The notes under the pieces were generated by a model. The model saw only the letters and a program-made list of their open reading frames with translations. It was not told where the DNA came from and did not search any database. Below are positions 1-8,746 of a stretch of 64,000 bases of DNA, one piece after another (the stretch's first letter is position 1; every line of letters starts with the position of its first letter). The translations under genes and the position numbers were made by a program. This DNA is from Cytobacillus oceanisediminis 2691 (GTDB taxonomy: Bacteria > Bacillota > Bacilli > Bacillales > Cytobacillaceae): assembly GCF_000294775.2 (NCBI RefSeq), contig NZ_CP015506.1, forward strand, positions 1,153,501 through 1,217,500. The letters run 5' to 3'.

Positions 1-528
1 GGCCAATGCTCTGGCGATTCCAATACGCTGGCGCTGGCCGCCGCTAAATTCATGCGGATATCTGTCAAGTGCTTCTGGAGGAAGTCCGACATAGCCAAGC
101 AGTTCCAGCATTCTTTCCTTTCGCCTTGATTTTTCAACCACATTCTGAATGGCCATGGCTTCATTTAAAATTTGCTTCACCATTTGCCGGGGATTAAGAG
201 AAGCAAAAGGATCTTGAAATATAACCTGCAAATCACCTCTAAGTTTTCTCATATCCTTTTTATTTAACGTTAAAATATTTTTCCCCATATAAAGAACCTT
301 TCCGTCAGTAGGTTCATCAAGCCTTAAAATTGCACGTCCGGTTGTTGATTTCCCGCATCCGGACTCCCCAACTATACTTAATGTCTCACCTTCAAAAAGC
401 TCAAATGAAATATCGTCTACCGCCTTTACATATGCCTTTGGCTTGAAGATAGAGTCTTTTTTAACCGGGAAATATTGTTTTAATCGATCTACTTGCAAGA
501 TGATATTTTTTTCTGCTGTCGTTTCCAC
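1..528 (-). CDS. Oligopeptide/dipeptide ABC importer ATPase, OppF/DppF type (partial, cut by window edge)
   Basis: This is the second ATPase of a peptide-type importer; it powers uptake at the inner face of the membrane. The visible N-terminal 176 residues contain a Walker A (GESGCGKST), a Q-loop segment (VIFQDPFASLNPRQ) and the ABC signature SGGQRQRIGIARAL just before the window edge; Walker B and the C-terminal OppF extension lie outside. The start is a GTG, one base after the TAA of the upstream ATPase gene, with GAAGGGG nine bases ahead. It is the last visible gene of a leftward four-gene operon. Family assignment is firm; the substrate cannot be read from this protein. Confidence 0.9.
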   Translation of the reverse strand, partial: METTAEKNIILQVDRLKQYFPVKKDSIFKPKAYVKAVDDISFELFEGETLSIVGESGCGKSTTGRAILRLDEPTDGKVLYMGKNILTLNKKDMRKLRGDLQVIFQDPFASLNPRQMVKQILNEAMAIQNVVEKSRRKERMLELLGYVGLPPEALDRYPHEFSGGQRQRIGIARALA

Positions 529-529
529 G

Positions 530-1546
530 TTAGACAACCCCTTCTTTATCTCTTTTGCCAGTCCACTTGTCGGTGTATTTCCAGCATCTTACTTTAATAT
601 CTTCAGAATAGGAAACAAGATCAGGCTGGTGTGCAGCACATATATCTTCCGCATAAGGGCATCTAGAGGCGAACCGGCATCCGCCAGGCATATTGTAAGG
701 GCTGGGGACACTGCCATCTATCGTAATTAGTTCTTCCTGATCTTCATGGATTTTGGGCAATGAGTTCAATAGCCCTTGCGTATAAGGGTGCTTTGGATCA
801 GCAAATATTTGCTCTGTAGAAGCATGCTCGACTATATTTCCGGCATACATTACCGCTACCTTATCACAAGTTTCTGCCACAACTCCCAAATCGTGGGTAA
901 TCATGATAACACCCATTCCTATTTTTGTTTGCAGCTCTTTTATCAGCTCCAGTATTTGCGCTTGAATCGTAACATCCAAGGCAGTGGTTGGCTCATCTGC
1001 TATTAATACCTCAGGTGTACATGCAAGAGCCATAGCAATCATGACACGCTGGCGCATCCCTCCGCTCAATTGGAACGGTTCTTGTTTCGCTCGTTTTTCA
1101 GGAGAGGGGATTCCAACCATCTTCAGCATATCAACTGACTTATCCCATGCAGCTTTTTTTCCCATCTTTTGGTGCAGCCTCAAAGCTTCTGCAATTTGTT
1201 CCCCAACCGGGATTACAGGATTCAAGGAAGTCATTGGCTCCTGAAAAATCATAGATATTTCATTCCCGCGAATTTTTCTCATTTCATCCTCTGGCATTGT
1301 AACTAAATCTCTTCCTTTAAAAAGAACGGAACCCCCGGCAATTTTTCCCGGTGGAGAAGGAATGAGGCGGAGAATAGAGAGGGAAGTCATACTTTTCCCG
1401 CATCCGGATTCCCCTACAATTCCCAGCGTTTCCCCTTTATGCAGTGTAAAATCGATGCCATCAACCGCTTTGCTGACTCCCCGCTTTGTTGTAAAGTGGG
1501 TTTTTAATCCTTTTACTTCAAGTATTGGCCTGTTACTTTCTTTCAT
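530..1546 (-). CDS. Oligopeptide/dipeptide ABC importer ATPase, OppD/DppD type
   Basis: First ATPase of the leftward importer operon, 338 residues, the usual OppD length. Walker A GESGCGKS is at residues 45-52, followed by [11 protein letters not shown] (Q-loop), signature LSGGMRQR, Walker B VLIADEPT and switch histidine in MITHDLG. The C-terminal part has the oligopeptide-type extension with spaced cysteines ([14 protein letters not shown]), which in this family can hold an Fe-S cluster. ATG start with GGTGGTGA upstream. It pairs with the adjacent OppF-type subunit to drive the two permeases encoded just upstream. Specificity is unknown. Confidence 0.95.
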   Translation of the reverse strand: MKESNRPILEVKGLKTHFTTKRGVSKAVDGIDFTLHKGETLGIVGESGCGKSMTSLSILRLIPSPPGKIAGGSVLFKGRDLVTMPEDEMRKIRGNEISMIFQEPMTSLNPVIPVGEQIAEALRLHQKMGKKAAWDKSVDMLKMVGIPSPEKRAKQEPFQLSGGMRQRVMIAMALACTPEVLIADEPTTALDVTIQAQILELIKELQTKIGMGVIMITHDLGVVAETCDKVAVMYAGNIVEHASTEQIFADPKHPYTQGLLNSLPKIHEDQEELITIDGSVPSPYNMPGGCRFASRCPYAEDICAAHQPDLVSYSEDIKVRCWKYTDKWTGKRDKEGVV

Positions 1547-1566
1547 ATCCAGTCACCACCCTTAAC

Positions 1567-2487
1567 TTAATTTAGCTCAATGCGTTTATTGAAGAACCGA
1601 TAGAAGACATCTACGAATAAATTCACAACTACGAAAATAAGTGAGGCAAATAATACTCCTCCCTGGACCATTGGAAGATCACGCATTCGAATTGCATCGA
1701 CAATCATTCTTCCCAGTCCATTAATAGCAAAGATCGATTCCACCAATACGGTGCCTCCAAGGAGTGCGCCAAACTGCAGGCCCACAACCGTAATCACTGG
1801 AATCAGGGCATTTCTCAGTGCATGTTTATAAATAATGATTCGTTCGCGAAGCCCTTTTGCACGTGCTGTCCGAATATAATCCTGGCGAATAACTTCCAGC
1901 ATGCTAGATCTGGTCATCCTTGCGACAATTGCTGCTCCTCCTGCTCCAAGGGTAATAGCCGGCAAGATGACATGGAGCAGACTGTCCCATCCTGCAACCG
2001 GCAAAATTTGAAGCTTAACAGAGAAGAAATACATAAGCATGAGGCCAAACCAGAAGCTTGGAAGTGAAATTCCTAAGAGTGCAACAAGCATGACGCTGAC
2101 ATCGGTCAAAGAATAAGGTTTAACAGCTGAAATAATTCCTGCTGCCATTCCCAGCACGATTGTAATAATGATGCTAAAGAAGGCGAGTTCAATGGTAATT
2201 GGCAGTCTTACTAATATTTCATCAAGAACAGGCTGGCTGTTTTTTAAGGAGACACCTAAATCCCCCTTAAACACACTCGTTAAATATTCGAAGTATTGGA
2301 TATATAAAGGCTGATTTAATCCAAGCTGGTCTCGAATAGCTTCAATCGTTTCTTTTGAGGCGCCTTCACCAGCAAGAAGTACTGCAGGATCCCCTGGAAC
2401 GAGCTGCATAATAAAGAAGACAACAAAAGTAACTCCAATAATGACCGGGATTGTTTGTAAAATCCGGCGTAATATAAACATCAGCAT
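1567..2487 (-). CDS. Peptide-type ABC importer permease, DppB/AppB-like
   Basis: Integral membrane subunit of the importer, 306 residues, with about six hydrophobic segments. The N-terminus (RRILQTIPVIIGVTFVVFFI) and the motif PGDPAVLLAGEGAS are typical of DppB-type permeases. The ABC-coupling EAA loop is visible as RTARAKGLRERIIIYKHAL. A strong ribosome site (AGGAGG) precedes the ATG. It lies 22 bases after the second permease gene and 20 bases before the ATPase gene, so the four genes form one transcription unit. Confidence 0.94.
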   Translation of the reverse strand: MLMFILRRILQTIPVIIGVTFVVFFIMQLVPGDPAVLLAGEGASKETIEAIRDQLGLNQPLYIQYFEYLTSVFKGDLGVSLKNSQPVLDEILVRLPITIELAFFSIIITIVLGMAAGIISAVKPYSLTDVSVMLVALLGISLPSFWFGLMLMYFFSVKLQILPVAGWDSLLHVILPAITLGAGGAAIVARMTRSSMLEVIRQDYIRTARAKGLRERIIIYKHALRNALIPVITVVGLQFGALLGGTVLVESIFAINGLGRMIVDAIRMRDLPMVQGGVLFASLIFVVVNLFVDVFYRFFNKRIELN

Positions 2488-2509
2488 AGATATAACCTCC
2501 TCAAAGCTT

Positions 2510-3415
2510 TTATTTTTTCATCCTAGGGTCAAACGCATCACGCAAACCATCACCAAAAATATTAAATCCAAGAACTAGAATAGAGATGGCAAGACCTGGA
2601 AATAGGGCGATATAAGGTGCGGAGAATAAGAAATCCCTCCCGCTGCTGAGCATGGTTCCCCATTCAGGTGAAGGCGGCTGTGCACCCAGGCCGAGGAATG
2701 ATAATCCAGCTGCTGACAGAATGGCGGTAGCCAATCGCAGAGTCCCTTGAACAATAATGGGTGAAAGAATATTCGGGAAAATATGCCTGGATATAATGAC
2801 AAAATCAGAGGCGCCAAGCGATCGGATTGCATCAATATACTCAAGGCGCTTTACTTCTAAAGTAGATCCCCGGACGATTCTAGCAAATAAAGGTACAGAA
2901 AAAGCTCCTACTGCTATGGTCACATTAATCAGACTTGGACCCAGTGCTGCAATAATTGCTAGAGCAAGGAGAATCCCTGGGAATGCAAGCATAACATCCA
3001 TCATCCTCATGATAATGGTGTCAACCCATTTGCCATAATACCCAGCTACAAGACCAAAAATGATTCCGAAAAATGCTCCGAATAACACAGCAGCAAATCC
3101 GACCCCCATTGAAAGCCTTGAACCATATAGAATCCGGCTTAAAATATCTCTTCCTTTATCATCTGTTCCCATCCAGTGGTCTGCAGATGGAGGAGTCAGC
3201 TTATTTTCCAAATCAATTTCGTATGGGCTATATGGAGCCAGCAGCGGTGCAAATGCCGCCATTAACAGATAAACAAAAATAATAATAGCCCCAGCAAGTG
3301 CTGCTTTATTTTGCCTCAATATAGAAAGAAAATCTTTTATTCTAGACTCCTTTGAGCCGCTAATCAATGTCTTTACAGCTATATCTGGCTGCTCCGTTTT
3401 TACTTGAACTGTCAT
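2510..3415 (-). CDS. Peptide-type ABC importer permease, DppC-like
   Basis: Second membrane subunit of the importer and first gene of the leftward operon, 301 residues. It has the DppC hallmark of a cytoplasmic N-terminus and first membrane helix, followed by the conserved GTDDKGRDILSRILYGSR segment, and an EAA loop (IDAIRSLGASDFVIISRHI). Start ATG follows a GGGGGGAAAT ribosome site. It is transcribed divergently from the binding-protein gene, with about 280 bases of AT-rich DNA between them. Confidence 0.94.
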   Translation of the reverse strand: MTVQVKTEQPDIAVKTLISGSKESRIKDFLSILRQNKAALAGAIIIFVYLLMAAFAPLLAPYSPYEIDLENKLTPPSADHWMGTDDKGRDILSRILYGSRLSMGVGFAAVLFGAFFGIIFGLVAGYYGKWVDTIIMRMMDVMLAFPGILLALAIIAALGPSLINVTIAVGAFSVPLFARIVRGSTLEVKRLEYIDAIRSLGASDFVIISRHIFPNILSPIIVQGTLRLATAILSAAGLSFLGLGAQPPSPEWGTMLSSGRDFLFSAPYIALFPGLAISILVLGFNIFGDGLRDAFDPRMKK

Positions 3416-3694
3416 CTTATTTCCCCCCTAAAAGATTTTTTTACTAGCAGTAAATTGAAAATCAGTCTTCCTCCTTTCAAAAGAAGAATGGATTGCAAAC
3501 GTTTAGTTAAAATTATCAAAATTACCTGTAAAGTAAATATTTTTAAAAATAGTTGTCAAAATATTTAAAAATCAAGTAAATATTCTGTAAATATCTAAGT
3601 GCATCATCTTCTATAATGCAGATATGCATTTACGGAGGGACGGTGAACATTGAGTTTATTACCGGAATTATTTACTAAAAAAGGGGAGAGAAAA
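3416..3694. promoter_or_regulatory. Divergent promoter region with cre/LacI-like palindrome
   Basis: This AT-rich gap separates the importer operon from the rightward binding-protein gene and must hold both promoters. A TATAAT lies at 3612-3617 for the rightward genes, without a convincing -35 at 17 bp. At 3493-3506 the sequence TTGCAAACGTTTAG contains the 8-base palindrome AAACGTTT and matches the left and centre of a CcpA cre site, but the expected terminal CA is absent. A short GTG-started frame (3643-3678, 11 codons) with GGAGGGA in front ends just before the true ribosome site; it may be a leader peptide or chance. Confidence 0.4.
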
Positions 3695-5272
3695 ATGGAG
3701 AAAGATAGAAAGCACTTTCGAAAGGGATTGCTAATGATTTTCCTAAGCTTAATGATGCTGCTGTCAACAGCATGTTCTACACAAACAAAAACAGAGCAGG
3801 AAGCTGGCAATGAATCCGAAGGTAAAAAGGATGGGGGTACATTGACAGTTGTCCGTTTATCAGATGCAACAAAATTAGATCCTCACTTTATTACAGACAT
3901 TCCTTCAGCAAATATTATTTATCAAAAAGTATATGAAACTTTAGTGGAACCAGATAAAGATATGAACATTCAGCCGCTGCTGGCAACAGAGTGGAATGTC
4001 ATTGATGATACGACCTGGGAGTTTAAACTAAAGGAAGGGGTATCCTTTCATGACGGTACACCGTTTAACTCTGAAGCTGTGAAGGCCACCTTTGATCGTT
4101 TGCTGGATCCAAACACTGGATCGCCTCAGCGTGAGAAATTCGCGATGATTAATGAAGTAAAAGTAATTGATGAATACACAGTACAATTATTGCTTGATTA
4201 CCCGTATGCTCCGCTGCTTTCTATTCTTGCAAGCAGTGAAGGAAGCATCATGAGTCCAAAGGCGCTGGCGGAAAACCAGGAGACGCTTGCAGAGAAACCT
4301 GTTGGTACAGGCCCGTTTGTTTTTGAAAATTGGAAGACTGGACAGGAAATTTCCTTGAAGAAAAATGAAAATTATTGGGGAAAAAGTCCAAGTATTGATG
4401 AAGTTGTTTTTAAGGTTGTACCTGAAGACGCGACTCGGCTGGCTATGATTGAAACAGGGGAAGCACACATTAATGATCAGGTGCCTGTTACAGAAATTGA
4501 GCGAATTGAGGCTTCTGAATCGATGGGACTTCTCCGGGCTGAGGGGCTTGCAGTTGAATATATTGGATTTAACACGAAGAAAAAACCATTGGATGATGTT
4601 AAAGTCCGCAAAGCAATCAGCCATGCAGTTGAGAGAGAAGCGATCATTAAAGGGGTTTATAACAATGTGGGCACACTTGCTAATGCCGCGATGAGTCCAA
4701 AGGTGTTTGGCCACAGTGAAAAAGTTAAGCCTTATGATTATGATCTAAATGAAGCAAAGAAATTGTTAAAAGAAGCCGGATATGAAAACGGACTTAAGCT
4801 TAAATTACTGACAAGTGATAGAAAAGAACGCATCAATATGGCTGAAGTTATTCAATCGCAATTAAAGGGAATTGGCGTTGAGGTAGATATTCAAGTAATG
4901 GAATATGGAGCATATATCGATACAATTGATAAATCTGAGCATGATCTATTTATCGGAGGATGGGGAAATGCCACTGGAGATGGTGATTATAATCAGTACA
5001 ACCTTTTCCATACTGCTTCACAGGGACCTCCTGGAAACCATTTTTATTACAGCAACCCAGAGGTAGACAAAATTATCGAAGAAGCACGAAGAGAGACTGA
5101 CGAAGCAAAGCGGAAGGATCTTTATGAAAGAGTAATGCAAATGGAATTAGAGGATGCGGTCTATATTCCAATCCGAAACTATGAACATATGGCTGCGCAC
5201 AGTAAAAATGTAAGCGGCTTTTGGCTGAATGCTGCCAATTATTTAATGATTGATGATGCAGTAATTAAGTAA
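3695..5272 (+). CDS. Extracellular solute-binding lipoprotein, family 5 (peptide/nickel/opine type)
   Basis: Binding protein that delivers substrate to the divergently encoded importer. The chosen ATG (525 residues) follows AAGGGGAG by seven bases and gives a standard lipoprotein signal: basic KDRKHFRKG, a hydrophobic stretch, then the lipobox LSTAC with the lipidated Cys at residue 27. A TTG 45 bases upstream is also in frame but would bury the signal. The family 5 signature region is visible (WEFKLKEGVSFHDGTPF). It is followed by a hairpin and then two amidohydrolase genes, suggesting that the imported compound is the substrate of these enzymes. Confidence 0.93.
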   Translation: MEKDRKHFRKGLLMIFLSLMMLLSTACSTQTKTEQEAGNESEGKKDGGTLTVVRLSDATKLDPHFITDIPSANIIYQKVYETLVEPDKDMNIQPLLATEWNVIDDTTWEFKLKEGVSFHDGTPFNSEAVKATFDRLLDPNTGSPQREKFAMINEVKVIDEYTVQLLLDYPYAPLLSILASSEGSIMSPKALAENQETLAEKPVGTGPFVFENWKTGQEISLKKNENYWGKSPSIDEVVFKVVPEDATRLAMIETGEAHINDQVPVTEIERIEASESMGLLRAEGLAVEYIGFNTKKKPLDDVKVRKAISHAVEREAIIKGVYNNVGTLANAAMSPKVFGHSEKVKPYDYDLNEAKKLLKEAGYENGLKLKLLTSDRKERINMAEVIQSQLKGIGVEVDIQVMEYGAYIDTIDKSEHDLFIGGWGNATGDGDYNQYNLFHTASQGPPGNHFYYSNPEVDKIIEEARRETDEAKRKDLYERVMQMELEDAVYIPIRNYEHMAAHSKNVSGFWLNAANYLMIDDAVIK

Positions 5273-5291
5273 GTAAATTAAAAAGGGAAAC

Positions 5292-5324
5292 GGAAAAGTA
5301 CTTTTGAAGCAAAAGTGCTTTTCC
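5292..5324 (+). terminator. Hairpin after the binding-protein gene (attenuator or weak terminator)
   Basis: GGAAAAGTACTTTTG and CAAAAGTGCTTTTCC pair over 15 positions with a three-base loop. The following sequence TTCATTTTC is only moderately T-rich, so read-through into the amidohydrolase genes is likely. Such a hairpin after a binding-protein gene usually keeps its transcript more abundant than the downstream ones. Confidence 0.55.
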
Positions 5325-5352
5325 TTCATTTTCAATTTTAGGAGGAATCAGA

Positions 5353-6591
5353 ATGACAGCTCTATGGATTACAAATGTTCGGCTAGAAAAAGGATTCATT
5401 TACGAAAATGAACAAATTACAGGGACAAGCACAGAAATTTGCCACTTGAAAATCGAAGCTGGAAAAATTGCAGAAATTTCACTGCTTGCCCCAGATTCTA
5501 ATGAAAACCAACTTGATGCAAAACAGAAGCTTCTGCTTCCTTCTTTAAGAGATATGCACATTCATATTGACAAAACCTATTACGGCGGGCCATGGAAAGC
5601 CTGTACACCAATCACAAATGGCATTTTCACTAGATTAGAAGAGGAAAAGGAACTTCTGCCAAAGCTTCTCCCAACCGCACAAGAACGTGCTGAAAAAATG
5701 ATAGAGCTATATTTGGAAAATGGCCATACCCACATTCGCACACATTGTAATGTTGACCCTGTAATTGGCCTGAAAAACTTGGAAGCTACTGTCAATGCAC
5801 TAAAAAAATATGAAGATGTCCTTACATATGACATTGTTGCGTTTCCGCAGCATGGACTGCTGAGGAGCGGCTCTGTTCAGTTAATTCGTGATGCTATGAA
5901 AAATGGTGCCACCCTGGTTGGCGGTGTGGATCCAGCTACCGTGGACAGAAACATTGAAAAGTCCCTGCATACCATTTTTGAAATTGCAGCAGAGCATAAT
6001 AAGGGAGTCGATATCCATCTTCATGATCCTAACACATTGGGAGCTTTTACATTTGAGAGAATGGCAGATTATACAAAAGAAGCAGGCATGGCAGGAAGAG
6101 CAACAATTAGCCATGGAATTGCTTTAGCCGACCTGTCCGGAGAAGCATTGGCTGAGATGGCGGCAATATTAAAAGAGCAGGAAATTGACGTGACCACTAC
6201 CATTCCAATTAATCGTACAGCTATTCCAGTTCCTGCCCTTGATCGTTATGGTATTCCCGTTTCAGTAGGCCATGACAGCATCACCGATCACTGGTCCCCG
6301 TTCGGAACAGGAAACACCATACAGAAACTGGGGACCCTTGCGGAAAGGTTCCGAATGATTGATGAATATTCTTTATCATCAGTCTTGAAGTTTGCAACTG
6401 GCGGTATTACTCCCCTGAATAAAGCTGGTGAAAGGGTTTGGCCAAAAGTCGGCGACGATGCAACGATGATGCTGGTTGATGCGACATGTTCAGCAGAGGC
6501 AATTGCAAGAAGAGCACCGGTTGAGTCATTATTTTTCAAAGGCAATAAGGTTGAAAGCAAACGAACTGAACTAAACATAATAAATTCATAG
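5353..6591 (+). CDS. Cytosine deaminase-like metal-dependent amidohydrolase, paralogue 1
   Basis: A 412-residue amidohydrolase-superfamily enzyme most like CodA-type cytosine/isocytosine deaminases and their relatives. Metal-binding positions are visible: HIH at residues 69-71 in DMHIHIDK, His222 in HLHD, His254 in ISHG and Asp308 in VGHDSITDHWSPFGTGN. In E. coli CodA the position after the metal His is H-x-x-Glu; here it is H-x-x-Asp (Asp225). GGAGGAAT precedes the ATG. It is followed 27 bases later by a close paralogue, and both sit behind a family 5 binding protein, so they probably act on a compound imported by the divergent ABC system. The substrate is not known. Confidence 0.85.
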   Translation: MTALWITNVRLEKGFIYENEQITGTSTEICHLKIEAGKIAEISLLAPDSNENQLDAKQKLLLPSLRDMHIHIDKTYYGGPWKACTPITNGIFTRLEEEKELLPKLLPTAQERAEKMIELYLENGHTHIRTHCNVDPVIGLKNLEATVNALKKYEDVLTYDIVAFPQHGLLRSGSVQLIRDAMKNGATLVGGVDPATVDRNIEKSLHTIFEIAAEHNKGVDIHLHDPNTLGAFTFERMADYTKEAGMAGRATISHGIALADLSGEALAEMAAILKEQEIDVTTTIPINRTAIPVPALDRYGIPVSVGHDSITDHWSPFGTGNTIQKLGTLAERFRMIDEYSLSSVLKFATGGITPLNKAGERVWPKVGDDATMMLVDATCSAEAIARRAPVESLFFKGNKVESKRTELNIINS

Positions 6592-6618
6592 CTTAAGAGC
6601 AAAAAGGAGGGTTAAGTA

Positions 6619-7842
6619 ATGCCTAAGTCCCATTGGTTAACAAACATTAAGCTTGAAACTGGATACCTCCAGGATGAAAAGGGAGTTTATACTACAAAAA
6701 CTGAACTATTTCATTTGAAAATTGAAGATGGAAAAGTAATAGAAAAACAGAGCAGCGGATATGAAATTTCGAAAAATGAAGATACAGTGGATGGAAGAGG
6801 GTTTTTGGCACTGCCATCTTTTAAAGAGATGCACAACCATCTTGATAAGACCTATCTTTCTCTTGATTGGAAGGCTTGCAGGCCGGTCAAAAATTTAGAG
6901 GAACGTTTAAGGTATGAAGCAATGGAGCTTGAGGAATTGGCGCCTACAGCCAGGCAGCGGGCAAGCAAAATGATTGAGCTTCTCCTTTCTAAGGGGTCAA
7001 CTCACATTCGTACCCATGTAAATATTGATCCTTATATTGGCTTGAAGAACCTGGAGGGCGTAAGAGAAGCTTTAGAAGACTATTCCGACAAACTGACATT
7101 CGAAATTGTAGCTTTCCCTCAACACGGTCTTTTAAGGGAACATGTAATTCCTCTCATGAAAGAAGCGATGAGATCTGGAGCCAGCATTGTAGGCGGTCTT
7201 GATCCTGCAGGAATTGACCGTAATATTGAAAAGTCACTTTATGAAGTCATGAATCTGAGTACAGAATTTGATGCAGATATAGATATCCATTTACATGATG
7301 GAGGACATGTAGGGCTATATACAATTGATAAATTTGCTGAAATGATAGAAGAAGCAAAGTGGCACAATCGTGCTGCTGTAAGCCATGCATTTTGTTTAGG
7401 GGAAGTACCAGTCCCGCAAGCAGAAGAAATGGCGGAAAGATTGAATGAGCTTGGAATGTCGATCATGTCCACTATTCCTATAACAAAATCTCTTCCACCA
7501 ATTGAACTCTTGGACAGAAAAGGTGTAAATATTTATCTGGGATGCGATGGTTTCTATGATTCATGGGGACCTTTCGGGACTGGAGATCTGCTGGAAAAAG
7601 TAACGAGATATGGTGAGCTTTACCGTAAGAGCGATGAAATTTCTCTGGCACAATCATTAAAATGGGCCACTGGGGGTCCTGTCCCATTAAACAAGGATGG
7701 AGAGATGAGTTGGCCGCTTGAGGGAGAAGAAGCAAACTTGGTACTTGTCGATGCTTCGTGTTCGGCAGAAGCAGTTGCGAGAACACCTAAAAGAGAAGCG
7801 GTAATTTTTAGAGGGAAAGTTGTTGCAGGACAGCTGACATAA
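6619..7842 (+). CDS. Cytosine deaminase-like metal-dependent amidohydrolase, paralogue 2
   Basis: A 407-residue paralogue of the preceding enzyme, clearly a tandem duplicate: the same blocks recur in the same order (EMHNHLDKTY, RTHVNIDPYIGLKNLE, VAFPQHGLLRE, SLDKS-type linker, DIHLHDGG, PFGTGD). Metal ligands are His72/His74, His224, His256 and Asp310. The catalytic acid position is again Asp (Asp227) rather than the Glu of CodA. The paralogues differ next to the last ligand (Gly-His-Asp versus Gly-Cys-Asp) and after SH (SHGIALADL versus SHAFCLGEV), so they may have split specificity. AAAGGAGGG precedes the ATG. Confidence 0.85.
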   Translation: MPKSHWLTNIKLETGYLQDEKGVYTTKTELFHLKIEDGKVIEKQSSGYEISKNEDTVDGRGFLALPSFKEMHNHLDKTYLSLDWKACRPVKNLEERLRYEAMELEELAPTARQRASKMIELLLSKGSTHIRTHVNIDPYIGLKNLEGVREALEDYSDKLTFEIVAFPQHGLLREHVIPLMKEAMRSGASIVGGLDPAGIDRNIEKSLYEVMNLSTEFDADIDIHLHDGGHVGLYTIDKFAEMIEEAKWHNRAAVSHAFCLGEVPVPQAEEMAERLNELGMSIMSTIPITKSLPPIELLDRKGVNIYLGCDGFYDSWGPFGTGDLLEKVTRYGELYRKSDEISLAQSLKWATGGPVPLNKDGEMSWPLEGEEANLVLVDASCSAEAVARTPKREAVIFRGKVVAGQLT

Positions 7843-7884
7843 AAACGTTTCCTGATATAAATACCATATTTTATGGAGGATCAT

Positions 7885-8493
7885 ATGTTAAAAATTGATG
7901 ATAGCCTTGTGCTATTCGACGCAGCAGAAAATGGTGACCTTGACTGTTTGAAAGCCTGTCTAGAGAGCGGCATTAATATTAATCTTCAGGATAAGAAAAA
8001 ACGAACGGCCATTTTGATTGCTTCGATAAATAAGCATTATGATATGGTTCATTTTCTGGCGGAGTCAGGGGCAGATATTAATCTTCAAGATCAAACCAGC
8101 TTAAACCCATTTTTATATGGATGCATTCATGGAGATTTGAAGTTAGTTAAAATGATGATTAGCGCTGGGGCAGATATTAATCTCTTAACGAGATTTGGCG
8201 GAGTGGGTATTACTCCAGCCTGCGAAAAGGGACATATAGAGGTGGTTCGTGAGCTTTTAACATCTACAGATATAAACGTAAACCATACCAATTATTGCGG
8301 ATGGACACCTTTGATTGAAGCCATTGTTTTGAATGATGGAGGAGAAACCCAGCAGGCCATCATAAGGATATTGCTTGAACACGGGGCCGATACAAGCCTT
8401 ACAGACCAATATGGTGTGAAGCCGATTGAGCTCGCCAGAAGAAAAGGATACAAAGAAATAGAGGATATCTTATTTACCGCTGGTATAGAGTAA
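7885..8493 (+). CDS. Ankyrin-repeat protein
   Basis: A 202-residue cytoplasmic protein made almost entirely of ankyrin repeats. About five to six units of ~33 residues can be seen, for example GDLDCLKACLESGININLQD, MVHFLAESGADINLQD, LVKMMISAGADINLL and RILLEHGADTSLTD. There is no signal peptide or membrane segment. The ATG at 7885 has GGAGGA four bases ahead; an upstream ATG at 7873 lacks a ribosome site. It lies 42 bases after the second amidohydrolase gene and ahead of a strong terminator, so it is probably the last gene of that unit. Its partner protein is unknown. Confidence 0.85.
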   Translation: MLKIDDSLVLFDAAENGDLDCLKACLESGININLQDKKKRTAILIASINKHYDMVHFLAESGADINLQDQTSLNPFLYGCIHGDLKLVKMMISAGADINLLTRFGGVGITPACEKGHIEVVRELLTSTDINVNHTNYCGWTPLIEAIVLNDGGETQQAIIRILLEHGADTSLTDQYGVKPIELARRKGYKEIEDILFTAGIE

Positions 8494-8513
8494 TTGCATA
8501 GTAAGGTTTAGGC

Positions 8514-8558
8514 AAAGAACTCCCTTTCTGTTTTAATAGCAGAAAGGGAGTTCTTTTG
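8514..8558 (+). terminator. Rho-independent terminator after the ankyrin gene
   Basis: A perfect 17-bp stem (AAAGAACTCCCTTTCTG and its complement) with a nine-base loop is followed by TTTT. It closes the binding protein-amidohydrolase-ankyrin unit. Confidence 0.85.
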
Positions 8559-8746
8559 GTTCATAAAAGTGTGCTGAAAGTTGATTCCCTAAGCAGCAAT
8601 AGCAGCAATGTAAAAGCATAGTAAGAAAACTAAAGTTTAAAAGTTTTATTTAGCAGGGAAGATATAGGAAAGGACATTCAGATAATTTTGAAGACAGTAT
8701 GTTAACATCAAGTATAAGGAAATATTTAAATAAAGGAGGAAATGCG

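Noticed and set aside
3650-3694. TTG start 45 bases upstream of the binding-protein ATG, with GGAGGG ahead
   Set aside because: It would place 15 residues before the lipoprotein signal; the ATG at 3695 has its own good ribosome site and a normal signal peptide.
4187-4714. 175-residue open frame on the minus strand
   Set aside because: It lies fully inside the binding-protein gene, with no ribosome site and no recognisable motif.
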